Source: Firmicutes bacterium UBA5420
GTDB lineage: Bacteria; Bacillota; Limnochordia; Darwinibacteriales; Darwinibacteriaceae
Direction of reading: 5' to 3'
NCBI GenBank assembly: GCA_002409455.1
Contig: DHNI01000147.1
Span: forward strand, 14,165 to 24,999
Length of the DNA: 10,835 nt
Position numbers and translations under genes: made by a program. Numbering within the stretch: the first letter of the stretch is position 1; every line of letters starts with the position of its first letter. Positions 1 to 6,550 of this stretch are shown here, piece by piece. The notes under the pieces were generated by a model that did not search any database, had not been told where the DNA came from, and saw only the letters and a program-made list of their open reading frames with translations.

Positions 1-2073
1 CGCGATAGTGACGGCACGCAACTCAGTGATGATCTGAAGAACTTAGGGGCCAAGGTGTATTCCAAATACTTTGTAGCCCGGGGATATAATGAGTTTATTA
101 GGGATCATATGGAAGAGTGCCAGCAGGTGTATCTGATGAGTGCTCATCATGTAGCCATCTCTGATCAGCTGGAAATATCTTTCATGGATGGTTACTTTGC
201 GCAACAGGTGAAGCCCGATTATGACCATGACCCCAAAAAGTGGTGGGAAGTGATCGATCGCACGACGGGCGAAGTGGTGGATGCCGCGAGTTGGGATCTT
301 GAAGAAGAGAGTCACAAAGCGATCATCAAAAATGCCATACCCTTTCATGAGTATACCGTGTCGTTTTTAGCTTATGCTATCTGGGATCCCGTGCACATGT
401 ATAATCATATTACCAACAATTGGGGGGAAAGGGATCATGATATTCCCTTTGATGTAAGGAATCCCAAGTCAGCGCAGTTTGTATTGGATTGCCTGGATAG
501 GTGGCTTGCTGAGAATGAGAAAACGGATGTCGTTCGCTTTACGACCTTTTTCTACAACTTTACACTGATTTTTAATGATCAGGCGAAGCAGAAATTTGTG
601 GACTGGTTTGGCTATAGTGCTAGTGTGTCGGTGAAGGCTTTAGAGGCTTTTGAAAAAGAAGTGGGGTATAGGCTCAGGCCCGAGGACATCGTTGATGAGG
701 GATATTATAACAACCCATTTAGAATTCCCACCAAAGCATTTCTGGATTTTTTGGATTTCCAACAGAGATTTGTGTCACAGGCGGCCAAGAAGCTTGTAGA
801 TAAGGTACATGCAGCAGATAAGGAAGCCATGATGTTTTTAGGGGATCATTGGATTGGCACCGAACCCTACGGTAAGTATTTTCCACACATCGGTCTAGAT
901 GCAGTTGTGGGTTCTGTGGGAGATGGAACCACGCTGAGAATGATCTCGGAAATTCCTGGAGTTAAGTATACAGAAGGACGATTTTTGCCCTATTTTTTCC
1001 CGGACGTTTTTAGGGAGGGGAACGATCCTGTTATTGAGGCGAGGAGCAATTGGCTCGCCGCAAGACGCGCCATGATGCGCAAACCCCTAGATAGAATAGG
1101 CTATGGCGGATATCCGTCCTTGGCGTATAAATTTCCCGAGTTTGTGGGCTATGTGGAACATGTTTGCGACGAGTTTAGAAAAATCTACCATACAATTAAG
1201 GGGCAGAAACCCTACAGTGGTCTCAAGGTTGCTATCCTCAACTCCTGGGGAAGCCTTCGCTCTTGGCAGACCCATATGGTCGCCCATGCTATACCCTATA
1301 AGCAAACCTATTCCTATACAGGTATTTTAGAGGCCTTAAGCGGCTTGAATGTTGATGTTATGTTTGTAAGCTTCAAGGATATTAAAGAAAATGGAGTGCC
1401 AAAGGATGTTGATGTGATTATCAACGCAGGCGACTACGGTACCGCTTTTAGTGGCGGGGAGGCATGGCTTGACGAAGAGCTCTTGACCACGATTAGGAGC
1501 TGGATCTATAGGGGCGGCGGGTTTATTGGGGTTGGAGAACCAACAGCCTATCACCATCAAGGGAGATTCTTCCAGTTGGCCGATTGCTTCGGGGTAGATA
1601 AGGAACTAGGTTTCTCCCTCAATACGGATAAGTATTTTGAAGAACCGAGTGTAGAGCATTTTATAACCAAGGATCATGGGGACGGCTTTGACTTCGGGGA
1701 AGGCATGAAAAATGTTTACGCCTTGAGCGCTGAAACAGAAATTCTGGAATACAGCAATGGGGAGGTTCATCTGGCTGCAAATACATATGGACAGGGCCGC
1801 TGTGTCTATATCGCTGGGCTCCCTTATAGCCACGAGAATGCGCGTCTGCTTTTAAGAAGTATGTATTATGCTGCGCATCAAGAAGAACGGATGCAGAGGT
1901 GGTTTGCTGAGAATGTCTCTGTAGAAGTGCACGCCTATCCTGAGATTGGAACGTATGCAATCATCAATAACGCAGATACGGATGGGACTTCGGTTGTTTA
2001 CGATGGTAATGGCATGAAGTCCAAGGTGTACTTAAAGGCCGGAGAAATACAGTGGCATAAGATGAGTAGGTGA
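1..2073 (+). CDS. gnpA: GH112 phosphorylase (1,3-beta-galactosyl-N-acetylhexosamine phosphorylase family), 5' end missing
   Basis: The reading frame is open to the left edge, so 690 codons are visible and, against a usual 720-750 residues, some 30-60 N-terminal residues are lost. A GTG at 55 is internal, not the start. GH112 enzymes are cytoplasmic phosphorylases that split beta-galactosides such as galacto-N-biose or lacto-N-biose with phosphate to give galactose 1-phosphate. Recognisable family blocks, numbered from the edge, are GDHWIGTEPYGKYF (281-294), the GLDAVVGSVGDG stretch just after it, and YTEGRFLPYFFPDVF (to 337), all in the barrel that holds the active site. A Rossmann-like domain begins at KVAILNSWG (about 409) and includes GGGFIGVGEP (505-514). 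A short beta-rich C-terminal domain ends the protein. The family also contains galactosyl-rhamnose phosphorylases, so the acceptor sugar is inferred, not seen. The symbol lnpA is used for the same enzyme. No frameshift is visible. Confidence 0.92.
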   Translation, partial: RDSDGTQLSDDLKNLGAKVYSKYFVARGYNEFIRDHMEECQQVYLMSAHHVAISDQLEISFMDGYFAQQVKPDYDHDPKKWWEVIDRTTGEVVDAASWDLEEESHKAIIKNAIPFHEYTVSFLAYAIWDPVHMYNHITNNWGERDHDIPFDVRNPKSAQFVLDCLDRWLAENEKTDVVRFTTFFYNFTLIFNDQAKQKFVDWFGYSASVSVKALEAFEKEVGYRLRPEDIVDEGYYNNPFRIPTKAFLDFLDFQQRFVSQAAKKLVDKVHAADKEAMMFLGDHWIGTEPYGKYFPHIGLDAVVGSVGDGTTLRMISEIPGVKYTEGRFLPYFFPDVFREGNDPVIEARSNWLAARRAMMRKPLDRIGYGGYPSLAYKFPEFVGYVEHVCDEFRKIYHTIKGQKPYSGLKVAILNSWGSLRSWQTHMVAHAIPYKQTYSYTGILEALSGLNVDVMFVSFKDIKENGVPKDVDVIINAGDYGTAFSGGEAWLDEELLTTIRSWIYRGGGFIGVGEPTAYHHQGRFFQLADCFGVDKELGFSLNTDKYFEEPSVEHFITKDHGDGFDFGEGMKNVYALSAETEILEYSNGEVHLAANTYGQGRCVYIAGLPYSHENARLLLRSMYYAAHQEERMQRWFAENVSVEVHAYPEIGTYAIINNADTDGTSVVYDGNGMKSKVYLKAGEIQWHKMSR

Positions 2074-2077
2074 TGTC

Positions 2078-2242
2078 ATGAAGAAGTACTATTATTTATT
2101 GGCGACCTTGGCATTTGTTCTGTCGCTCTACCTAATTACAAAGGGGCACACAATTTCAGGTGGCCTGGGGCTAAGGATGATGTTCATAGGCCTGGCCGGT
2201 TTGCTCCTAAACCTCTATTTCTACAACAGAAAACATATCTAG
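2078..2242 (+). CDS. Small two-helix membrane protein (DUF6903-like) downstream of the phosphorylase
   Basis: This 54-residue ORF starts with ATG 4 bases after the phosphorylase stop. Its AGGTGA ribosome binding site (2068-2073) overlaps that stop codon, which argues for translational coupling. The protein begins MKKYYY, has a hydrophobic helix at about 5-21 (LLATLAFVLSLYLI), a short polar glycine-rich turn (KGHTISGGLGLR) and a second helix at about 34-49, and ends in the basic tail YNRKHI. From memory this layout, with a glycine-rich turn and a terminal YNRK, matches a small family catalogued as DUF6903 that is often found beside sugar-catabolism genes in Bacillota. That assignment needs a profile search. 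Function is unknown; a membrane-anchoring or transporter-accessory role would be a guess. Confidence 0.7.
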   Translation: MKKYYYLLATLAFVLSLYLITKGHTISGGLGLRMMFIGLAGLLLNLYFYNRKHI

Positions 2243-2260
2243 AAGACATATCTAACAACG

Positions 2261-2303
2261 GGGGACTGTCAAATTGTTTGAGGGACAGTCCCTCAAACAA
2301 TTT
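2261..2303. repeat. REP-like palindromic element with two competing hairpins
   Basis: Positions 2271-2286 and 2288-2303 are perfect 16-base inverted repeats around the single base 2287 (arm AAATTGTTTGAGGGAC). A second, overlapping stem pairs GGGACTGTC (2262-2270) with GACAGTCCC (2284-2292) around a 13-base loop. Both stems need bases 2284-2292, so they exclude each other. The 43-bp unit is bounded on each side by AACG (2257-2260 and 2304-2307). There is no T-run after it, so it is not a standard intrinsic terminator. Palindromes with a GGGACAGTCCC core recur as dispersed REP-type repeats in many bacterial genomes, and I infer the same here. No second copy is in this window. Confidence 0.6.
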
Positions 2304-2374
2304 AACGAATTCAGGCAATTTTGCGCTAAACAGAAATTTTTGGTCTCATGTAGTGCGGTAAGTGAGATTCTTAA

Positions 2375-2388
2375 GTGACAAGGATCAC
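2375..2388. promoter_or_regulatory. CRP/FNR-like inverted repeat (GTGA-N6-TCAC)
   Basis: GTGA (2375-2378), six bases, then TCAC (2385-2388) form a symmetric site followed by A, close to the TGTGA-N6-TCACA consensus of the CRP/FNR family. It overlaps the -35 of the promoter proposed here and lies 56 bases before the amidohydrolase start. A repressor or a class II-type activator could use it. An eight-base match is weak evidence on its own. Confidence 0.3.
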
Positions 2389-2404
2389 ATTCCTGTGGTA
2401 AACT
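2375..2404 (+). promoter_or_regulatory. Possible sigma-A promoter for the amidohydrolase gene
   Basis: GTGACA (2375-2380) matches 5 of 6 bases of the -35 consensus. After 18 bases, TAAACT (2399-2404) matches 4 of 6 of the -10. Transcription would start near 2411, about 33 bases before the GTG start. The site lies between the palindromic element and the gene, where a promoter is expected, but the -10 is weak. Confidence 0.35.
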
Positions 2405-2443
2405 TGTGCCAACGAGAGCTACTATGTACGAAGAGGTGAGGAT

Positions 2444-3484
2444 GTGGCCAGAAGAGGCCTTGACCTATCGGAGTTTATGCCCCGTAGCGAATTGGTGGTG
2501 GAGCGGGTAAGGGTAACGAAGCCGAGATTTTCTATCATTGATACCCATACGCACTTCGGACCATTGGTTCTAGGCGAAAATTATGCAGATCGCTATGACA
2601 CAGCTCGAGAAGTGGAAAGGTTTAAGGAGGCAGGCGTGAAGCGTGTAGTCAATTTAGAGGTGGTTTGGGGTGAAGGACTCGACAGGCTTTTGAGAAAAAT
2701 TCACCTCTTTGAGGACTTCATCACTACCTTTAGCTCTATTGATGTAACGAAGCTCGCTGAGCCGACGTTCGAAACCTATGTTAGGCGTACCCTCAAGGAG
2801 GCAAAGGAGAAGGGAGTCCGTGGCCTGAAGTTCTGGAAAGATGTGGGGCTTTCCAAAAAGGACAGAGACGGTAGATATATCGCACTCGATGACCCCAGGC
2901 TTAAGGTAATCTGGGAAACGGCAGCCGAACTTGGTCTAATTGTCCTGCACCATGTGGCTGATCCTGTAGCCTTCTTCAAAAGCATTGATCAATATAATGA
3001 GAGGTTTGAAGAGCTTGCTAGAGTTCCGGCCTGGTCTTTTTGCGATCCAGAATTGTATACCTTCGCTCAATTAATGGAACAGCAAGAAGCCATGATTAGG
3101 GAAAACCCTTCCACAACCTTTATTATTGCCCACGGAGGCTCCTATTCCGAGAATCTTGGTCGTGTGAGCAAGTGGCTGGATCAGTATCCGAATATGTACA
3201 TAGATATCGCGGCCCGCCTCGCTGAATTTGGACGCCAGCCCTATACGTCGCGGGCGTTTTTTCAAAAACACCAAGATCGCATCTTGTTTGGCATTGATGC
3301 AACTGCGGGACAGGCCTTGAATTACCAACCTTATTTTGAATTCCTAGAAACCTGGAACGAGTACTTTGATTATTCCCCAGCACAAGTTCCAGGGCAGGGA
3401 CGTTGGAAAATCTATGGCATCGGGCTGGAAGACGCCATTTTGGAGAAGATTTACCACAAGAACGCTGAAAGGCTCGGGCTATAA
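2444..3484 (+). CDS. Amidohydrolase family (amidohydrolase_2-like) metal-dependent hydrolase
   Basis: A 346-residue TIM-barrel hydrolase of the PF04909/COG2159 type. Visible metal-site candidates are the HxH pair H35/H37 in DTHTHFG, the GLKFWKD lysine region (K129), H169/H170 in the VLHHVADP strand, H230 in FIIAHGG and D285 in LFGIDA. Family members hydrolyse or decarboxylate small cyclic or aromatic acids, lactones and similar compounds in the cytoplasm. The sequence does not reveal the substrate. The GTG start at 2444 is preceded by GAGGTGAGG (2433-2441); the ATGs at 2424 and 2442 are out of frame. The first 28 residues before the barrel are charged and carry no signal peptide. The gene stands alone on its strand and converges with the acetyltransferase gene 33 bases downstream. 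Sugar lactone hydrolysis would suit the neighbouring oxidoreductase, but that is inference. Confidence 0.85.
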   Translation: MARRGLDLSEFMPRSELVVERVRVTKPRFSIIDTHTHFGPLVLGENYADRYDTAREVERFKEAGVKRVVNLEVVWGEGLDRLLRKIHLFEDFITTFSSIDVTKLAEPTFETYVRRTLKEAKEKGVRGLKFWKDVGLSKKDRDGRYIALDDPRLKVIWETAAELGLIVLHHVADPVAFFKSIDQYNERFEELARVPAWSFCDPELYTFAQLMEQQEAMIRENPSTTFIIAHGGSYSENLGRVSKWLDQYPNMYIDIAARLAEFGRQPYTSRAFFQKHQDRILFGIDATAGQALNYQPYFEFLETWNEYFDYSPAQVPGQGRWKIYGIGLEDAILEKIYHKNAERLGL

Positions 3485-3488
3485 AGCC

Positions 3489-3518
3489 GGGGAAGGACAC
3501 GAAAGAGTCGGTTTCCCC
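3489..3518. terminator. Weak hairpin between convergent genes
   Basis: GGGGAA (3489-3494) can pair with TTCCCC (3513-3518), with an inner GAC/GTC pairing (3496-3498 with 3507-3509). It sits exactly between two convergent stop codons, where a bidirectional terminator is expected. Neither strand has a proper T-run after it, so it may be inefficient or fortuitous. Confidence 0.3.
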
Positions 3519-3997
3519 TATTCTCGCAGCATGCCTTTATAGATACCTGGCACAGAATCAGGAATCTCTATGGCCCCTACAGTTTTTCCATAAAACTCAA
3601 CAGGGCCAGCTCCACCTATGACCGCGTAGGCGTATCCCAAATGGGCCAAACCATGTAAGCAAGCTATAAGCAGCGCCTTTCCAATCTCCTTTCCACGATA
3701 ATCGGGGTGGACGCCGGTGGGACCAAAATAGCACTTATACGTAGCTTCAAAACAGCCAAATCCCACGAGCTGCTTTGTCTTGTTATCTATAGCTAAATAA
3801 ATTGTACTGGGTTTATTGGCAAAGGCCACATCTGCTTCGCTGGCCCATCCCTCGCCAAAATGTTCTCCAATCCAACGCAGGACAAGATGCTTTTCAGGTG
3901 GTATTCCTCTACGAATTGTAATATCTTGTTCCTCCATCGCTGTGCTGATCGATTCGAATTTGGGAAGCTCATAAAGTTTGACTAGCATGTCTGGCAT
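3518..3997 (-). CDS. GNAT family N-acetyltransferase
   Basis: A 159-residue protein of the Gcn5-related acetyltransferase fold, which moves acetyl from acetyl-CoA to an amine. The motif A region GVHPDYRGKEIGKALL (about 95-110) is clear and follows the beta-strand GFGCFEATYKCYFGPT. The later AVIGGAGPVEFYGKTVGA and IYKGML segments are the usual C-terminal part. I chose ATG at 3997 because GAGGAG (4007-4012 on the reverse strand) lies 9 bases upstream. A TTG three codons earlier lies directly against the ribosome site. In motif A, the usual R-x-x-G-x-G reads R101-G-K-E104-I-G106, so the first conserved glycine is glutamate. The gene lies 35 bases downstream of the oxidoreductase gene and is probably co-transcribed with it. 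The substrate is unknown. Confidence 0.85.
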   Translation of the reverse strand: MPDMLVKLYELPKFESISTAMEEQDITIRRGIPPEKHLVLRWIGEHFGEGWASEADVAFANKPSTIYLAIDNKTKQLVGFGCFEATYKCYFGPTGVHPDYRGKEIGKALLIACLHGLAHLGYAYAVIGGAGPVEFYGKTVGAIEIPDSVPGIYKGMLRE

Positions 3998-4032
3998 AGC
4001 TAACAACTCCTCTAGGTAATCCGATGCGTATT

Positions 4033-5028
4033 TTAGGTCAGGGGGAACATAATCTGCCGACGAAGATTATGGGAACGATATGCTCCATCCATCAGCTCCG
4101 TTAGGGCAACCGCACTATCAATGTTAAAGTGGTTCTGTTCATCATAAAGAATGGCTCCAACCCATTGTTCTAGCGGTGTAGGAAGGGCTTTAGGCAGCTT
4201 ACTGGGCTGAACCCAGCCCTCAATTTTCCCTTGTACCAAGGAGGAGTTGAGGCGAACCTTTCCTTCTGGGCCACCGATGAACAAACTACCTTCCGTACCG
4301 TAGAGTTCTAATGAAAAAGGACTTTGGGCGGATAAAAACGAAGTCTCGTTAATTGCAGTGGCACCCGATTCAAACTCTATCACTGTAACAGCGTTATCTT
4401 CTACTTCCTTGCCCGTTAGATGGCTAAACATAGACGAAATACGCTTGGGTTTGCCAAGTAACCAGCTGCTCAAATACATTCCATGGGCACCGAGGTCGAT
4501 CATAGCCCCGCCACCACATTCATTTCGGTCATAAAAGTGCGCTGGCAACCAGCCTGCCACTGCCCCATTGTGGGCATTGCGAATGCGCAAGAGCGAAACC
4601 TTGCCCAGCCAACCTTTATCGACTGCTTCTTTAGCAAACAGGTTGTGGGGCATCGTGCGATGGGGAAAAGAAATCGTAAATTTGATATTGGCCTCCCGAA
4701 TGGCCCTTGCCACCTCCATCGCTTCGGCCAAGGTTGCAGTCAAAACTTTCTCAGTAAAAACATGCTTGCCAGCTCGAGCGGCCCCGATGAGCACATCGCG
4801 GTGGAGGTTTGTAGGTGTATTGATTACAACACCATGAATTTCTGGATTCTCAAAAACTTCCGTTAAGTCAGCTTGGAATGGGACCCCGAGCCTTTGCGCG
4901 AATTTTTCGCCTCGTGGGGCATCATTATCCCAGACGAGGGCGATCTCCGCCTCTGGGTGCGATCGAACTTCCGCTGCATAGTCGGGAGCATGAACATGCC
5001 AGGCACCGAGCATGGCAATTTTAAGCAC
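4033..5028 (-). CDS. Gfo/Idh/MocA family NAD(P)-dependent oxidoreductase
   Basis: A 331-residue dehydrogenase of the glucose-fructose oxidoreductase/inositol dehydrogenase family, whose members oxidise or reduce sugars and cyclitols. An N-terminal Rossmann domain opens with LKIAMLGAWHVHAPDY, with acidic D34/N35/D36 near the end of the second strand. NTPTNLH comes before the catalytic-loop lysine motif EKV (93-95). The C-terminal alpha/beta domain holds GGGAMIDLGAHG, with D178 and H182 as the usual substrate-site pair. I place the start at GTG 5028 because AAGAAGGG (5035-5042 on the reverse strand) lies 6 bases upstream and the protein then begins directly at the Rossmann strand. A TTG 15 codons earlier lacks this support. 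The classical EKP is EKV and the dinucleotide loop is G-x-W-H-x-H. Both features seem shared by a subgroup of the family. It is first in a two-gene unit with the GNAT gene. The substrate cannot be read from sequence. Confidence 0.9.
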   Translation of the reverse strand: MLKIAMLGAWHVHAPDYAAEVRSHPEAEIALVWDNDAPRGEKFAQRLGVPFQADLTEVFENPEIHGVVINTPTNLHRDVLIGAARAGKHVFTEKVLTATLAEAMEVARAIREANIKFTISFPHRTMPHNLFAKEAVDKGWLGKVSLLRIRNAHNGAVAGWLPAHFYDRNECGGGAMIDLGAHGMYLSSWLLGKPKRISSMFSHLTGKEVEDNAVTVIEFESGATAINETSFLSAQSPFSLELYGTEGSLFIGGPEGKVRLNSSLVQGKIEGWVQPSKLPKALPTPLEQWVGAILYDEQNHFNIDSAVALTELMDGAYRSHNLRRQIMFPLT

Positions 5029-5048
5029 AGTAATCCCTTCTTTCGTGA

Positions 5049-5077
5049 TTAATATGTGTTGGTCTTTCGGCAATAAT
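5049..5077 (+). promoter_or_regulatory. Possible sigma-A promoter for the O-acetyltransferase gene
   Basis: TTAATA (5049-5054) matches 4 of 6 bases of the -35 and AATAAT (5072-5077) 5 of 6 of the -10, with the optimal 17-base spacer. It lies in the 105-bp spacer between divergent genes and would give a leader of about 50 bases before ATG 5134. No equally good promoter for the minus-strand oxidoreductase was found by eye. Confidence 0.3.
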
Positions 5078-5133
5078 CAGGCTTTTCCTGCGTGATCAAG
5101 AAGGGAAAACGTGTAGGACGAGGAGGAAGAAGA

Positions 5134-5772
5134 ATGCGTGAAGAGGAAAAGATCTTTGCAGGCGTGTTATTTGCGCCTGGAGATCAGAGCTTAAGGGATA
5201 GTAAGCTCAAGACACATAATCTTTGTTCGGAATATAATCTCACCTTCGAAGATGAAACGGAACGAAGGGCCAAGCTAATTGCCAAGATTTTTGCCTCCTT
5301 CGGGGAGGGCGGCTTTATTCAGGGGCCAATTTTCATCCATTATGGAACGCACACCACAATCGGGAGCCACTTTTTTGGGAATTTTAATCTAACCATTCAA
5401 GATGATGCACGGGTTGAGATTGGCAATCACTGTAGCTTCGGGCCTAATGTGACCATCGTTACGCCAGTTCACCCCATGCTTCCAGACGAACGCCGGGGCA
5501 TAATGGATAAGGATGGGAATGTCAAACATATGTGTTATGCTAAGCCAGTGATGATTGGCAATGACTGTTGGCTTGGTGCCAATGTTGTTGTCTGCCCAGG
5601 GGTGACAATTGGCGATAATTGTGTGATCGGCGCGGGTAGTGTGGTGGTGAAAGACATTCCTGCCAATAGTTTTGCAGCCGGAAATCCTTGCAGGGTAATT
5701 CGGGAACTCACAGAAGCGGATAGCATGATCTACAAACCGGAGATCCTAGGCAACAATACGGTTGGAAAATGA
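5134..5772 (+). CDS. Sugar O-acetyltransferase, left-handed beta-helix (maltose/galactoside acetyltransferase type)
   Basis: A 212-residue protein with the two-part layout of the Maa/LacA group. Residues 1-55 form a helical N-terminal cap (EEEKIFAGVLFAPGD, then the R-D-x-K and ERRAKLIAKIF stretches). Hexapeptide repeats follow from about 63, for example IGSHFFGNFN, VEIGNHCSFGPNV and IGNDCWLGANVVV, ending IGAGSVVVKDIPANSFAAGNPCRVIREL. H113 in TPVHP is the expected catalytic histidine. These enzymes use acetyl-CoA to acetylate hydroxyls of mono- or disaccharides, probably as a sink for surplus sugars, and act as trimers in the cytoplasm. I chose ATG 5134 because AGGAGG (5121-5126) is 7 bases upstream. 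A GTG 14 codons earlier would place that site inside the coding region. The acceptor is unknown. The next gene on the same strand is 65 bases away. Confidence 0.92.
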   Translation: MREEEKIFAGVLFAPGDQSLRDSKLKTHNLCSEYNLTFEDETERRAKLIAKIFASFGEGGFIQGPIFIHYGTHTTIGSHFFGNFNLTIQDDARVEIGNHCSFGPNVTIVTPVHPMLPDERRGIMDKDGNVKHMCYAKPVMIGNDCWLGANVVVCPGVTIGDNCVIGAGSVVVKDIPANSFAAGNPCRVIRELTEADSMIYKPEILGNNTVGK

Positions 5773-5837
5773 GTGCGCCATGCACGATGCGTTCAAGTTA
5801 AGCCACCTGTGGTGCGGGGTGGGAGAGGGGGAAAATC

Positions 5838-6533
5838 ATGAAAATCACAGTTATAACGGGTACGGAAATCAAAGGTTGTACATACCACATCAAAGAGGCG
5901 TTTCTCGATGTTCTGCGGGAAGGCAATGACATTACAGAGTTTTACCTGCCCAAGGATTTGCCTCACTTTTGTTGTGGCTGTAAGACTTGTTTCTTCAAAA
6001 GCGAAGAGCTTTGTCCCCATGCGGAGTATGTCATGCCCATTTGGCATTCTATACTCGGGGCCGATCTGCTTGTACTCACATCACCTGTCTATGCACTAAG
6101 GACGACAGCGCAGATGAAATCGCTCCTTGATCACTTATGTGTGCATTGGATGGTGCATAGACCTGATGAACGGATGTTTAGCAAGAAAGCAGTGGTTTTG
6201 ACCAATGCCATCGGGGTCTTTAACGGCGGTGCCCACAGAGATCTGGCAACGAGCCTCACGTGGCTTGGTATCTCTGACATTCGTAAGTTGGGGATTGGAC
6301 TAATGGAGGGCGTTAACTGGGCACAGTTATCCCAGAAACGGCGCCAAGCCATTATCCGAAAAACCCAGAGGCTGGCGGAGAAGTATAAAAATAATTATAC
6401 AGCGCGCAAGGGTATAAAAGTTGGGACCCTGTTTGCCATCACGCGCATGATGCACCAAGGAATAGCCCGGAAAGAAGATCCGCTTTCAGCTGATAATCAA
6501 CATTGGCTCGACAAGGGATGGATTAAGATCTAA
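5838..6533 (+). CDS. Flavodoxin-like NAD(P)H-dependent oxidoreductase with Isf-type cysteine motif
   Basis: A 231-residue protein of the NADPH-dependent FMN reductase/flavodoxin superfamily. The N-terminal strand and phosphate loop read KITVITGTEIKGCTYHI. A second FMN-contact region is LVLTSPVYALRTTAQMKSLLDHL, and the C-terminus has the HWLDKGW-type end common in this group. Between them, C45, C48, C51 and C59 make CX2CX2CX7C, within the compact CX2CX2CX4-7C pattern that holds a 4Fe-4S cluster in iron-sulfur flavoproteins. An extra C46 is adjacent. It could therefore be an Isf-like electron carrier, or a quinone or FMN reductase in which the cysteines are structural. ATG 5838 is preceded by a GAGAGGGGG purine run. 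The aldolase gene follows after 17 bases, so the two are probably co-transcribed. The physiological partner is unknown. Confidence 0.87.
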   Translation: MKITVITGTEIKGCTYHIKEAFLDVLREGNDITEFYLPKDLPHFCCGCKTCFFKSEELCPHAEYVMPIWHSILGADLLVLTSPVYALRTTAQMKSLLDHLCVHWMVHRPDERMFSKKAVVLTNAIGVFNGGAHRDLATSLTWLGISDIRKLGIGLMEGVNWAQLSQKRRQAIIRKTQRLAEKYKNNYTARKGIKVGTLFAITRMMHQGIARKEDPLSADNQHWLDKGWIKI

Positions 6534-6550
6534 CATTGGAGGCTGGGTTT

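Noticed and set aside
2233..2253. Direct repeat ACATATCT around the end of the small membrane protein gene
   Set aside because: Only two eight-base copies in AT-rich sequence; no third copy and no element between them.
3123..3500. 125-codon open frame on the minus strand inside the amidohydrolase gene
   Set aside because: It lies opposite a clearly conserved protein, has no ribosome site or recognisable domain, and is best explained as a shadow frame.
5035..5105. Eight-base inverted repeat CCCTTCTT/AAGAAGGG, plus a CGTGAT direct repeat, across the divergent spacer
   Set aside because: One arm is the ribosome binding site of the minus-strand oxidoreductase gene. The arms are 55 bases apart, so chance or purine-rich composition explains it better than an operator.
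5769..5801. Ten-codon frame starting at the ATGA overlap after the O-acetyltransferase
   Set aside because: Too short and without its own ribosome site; nothing suggests a leader peptide.
5803..5812. CCAC-CT-GTGG inverted repeat before the flavoprotein gene
   Set aside because: Four-base arms are too short to support an operator, and there is no recognisable promoter beside it.
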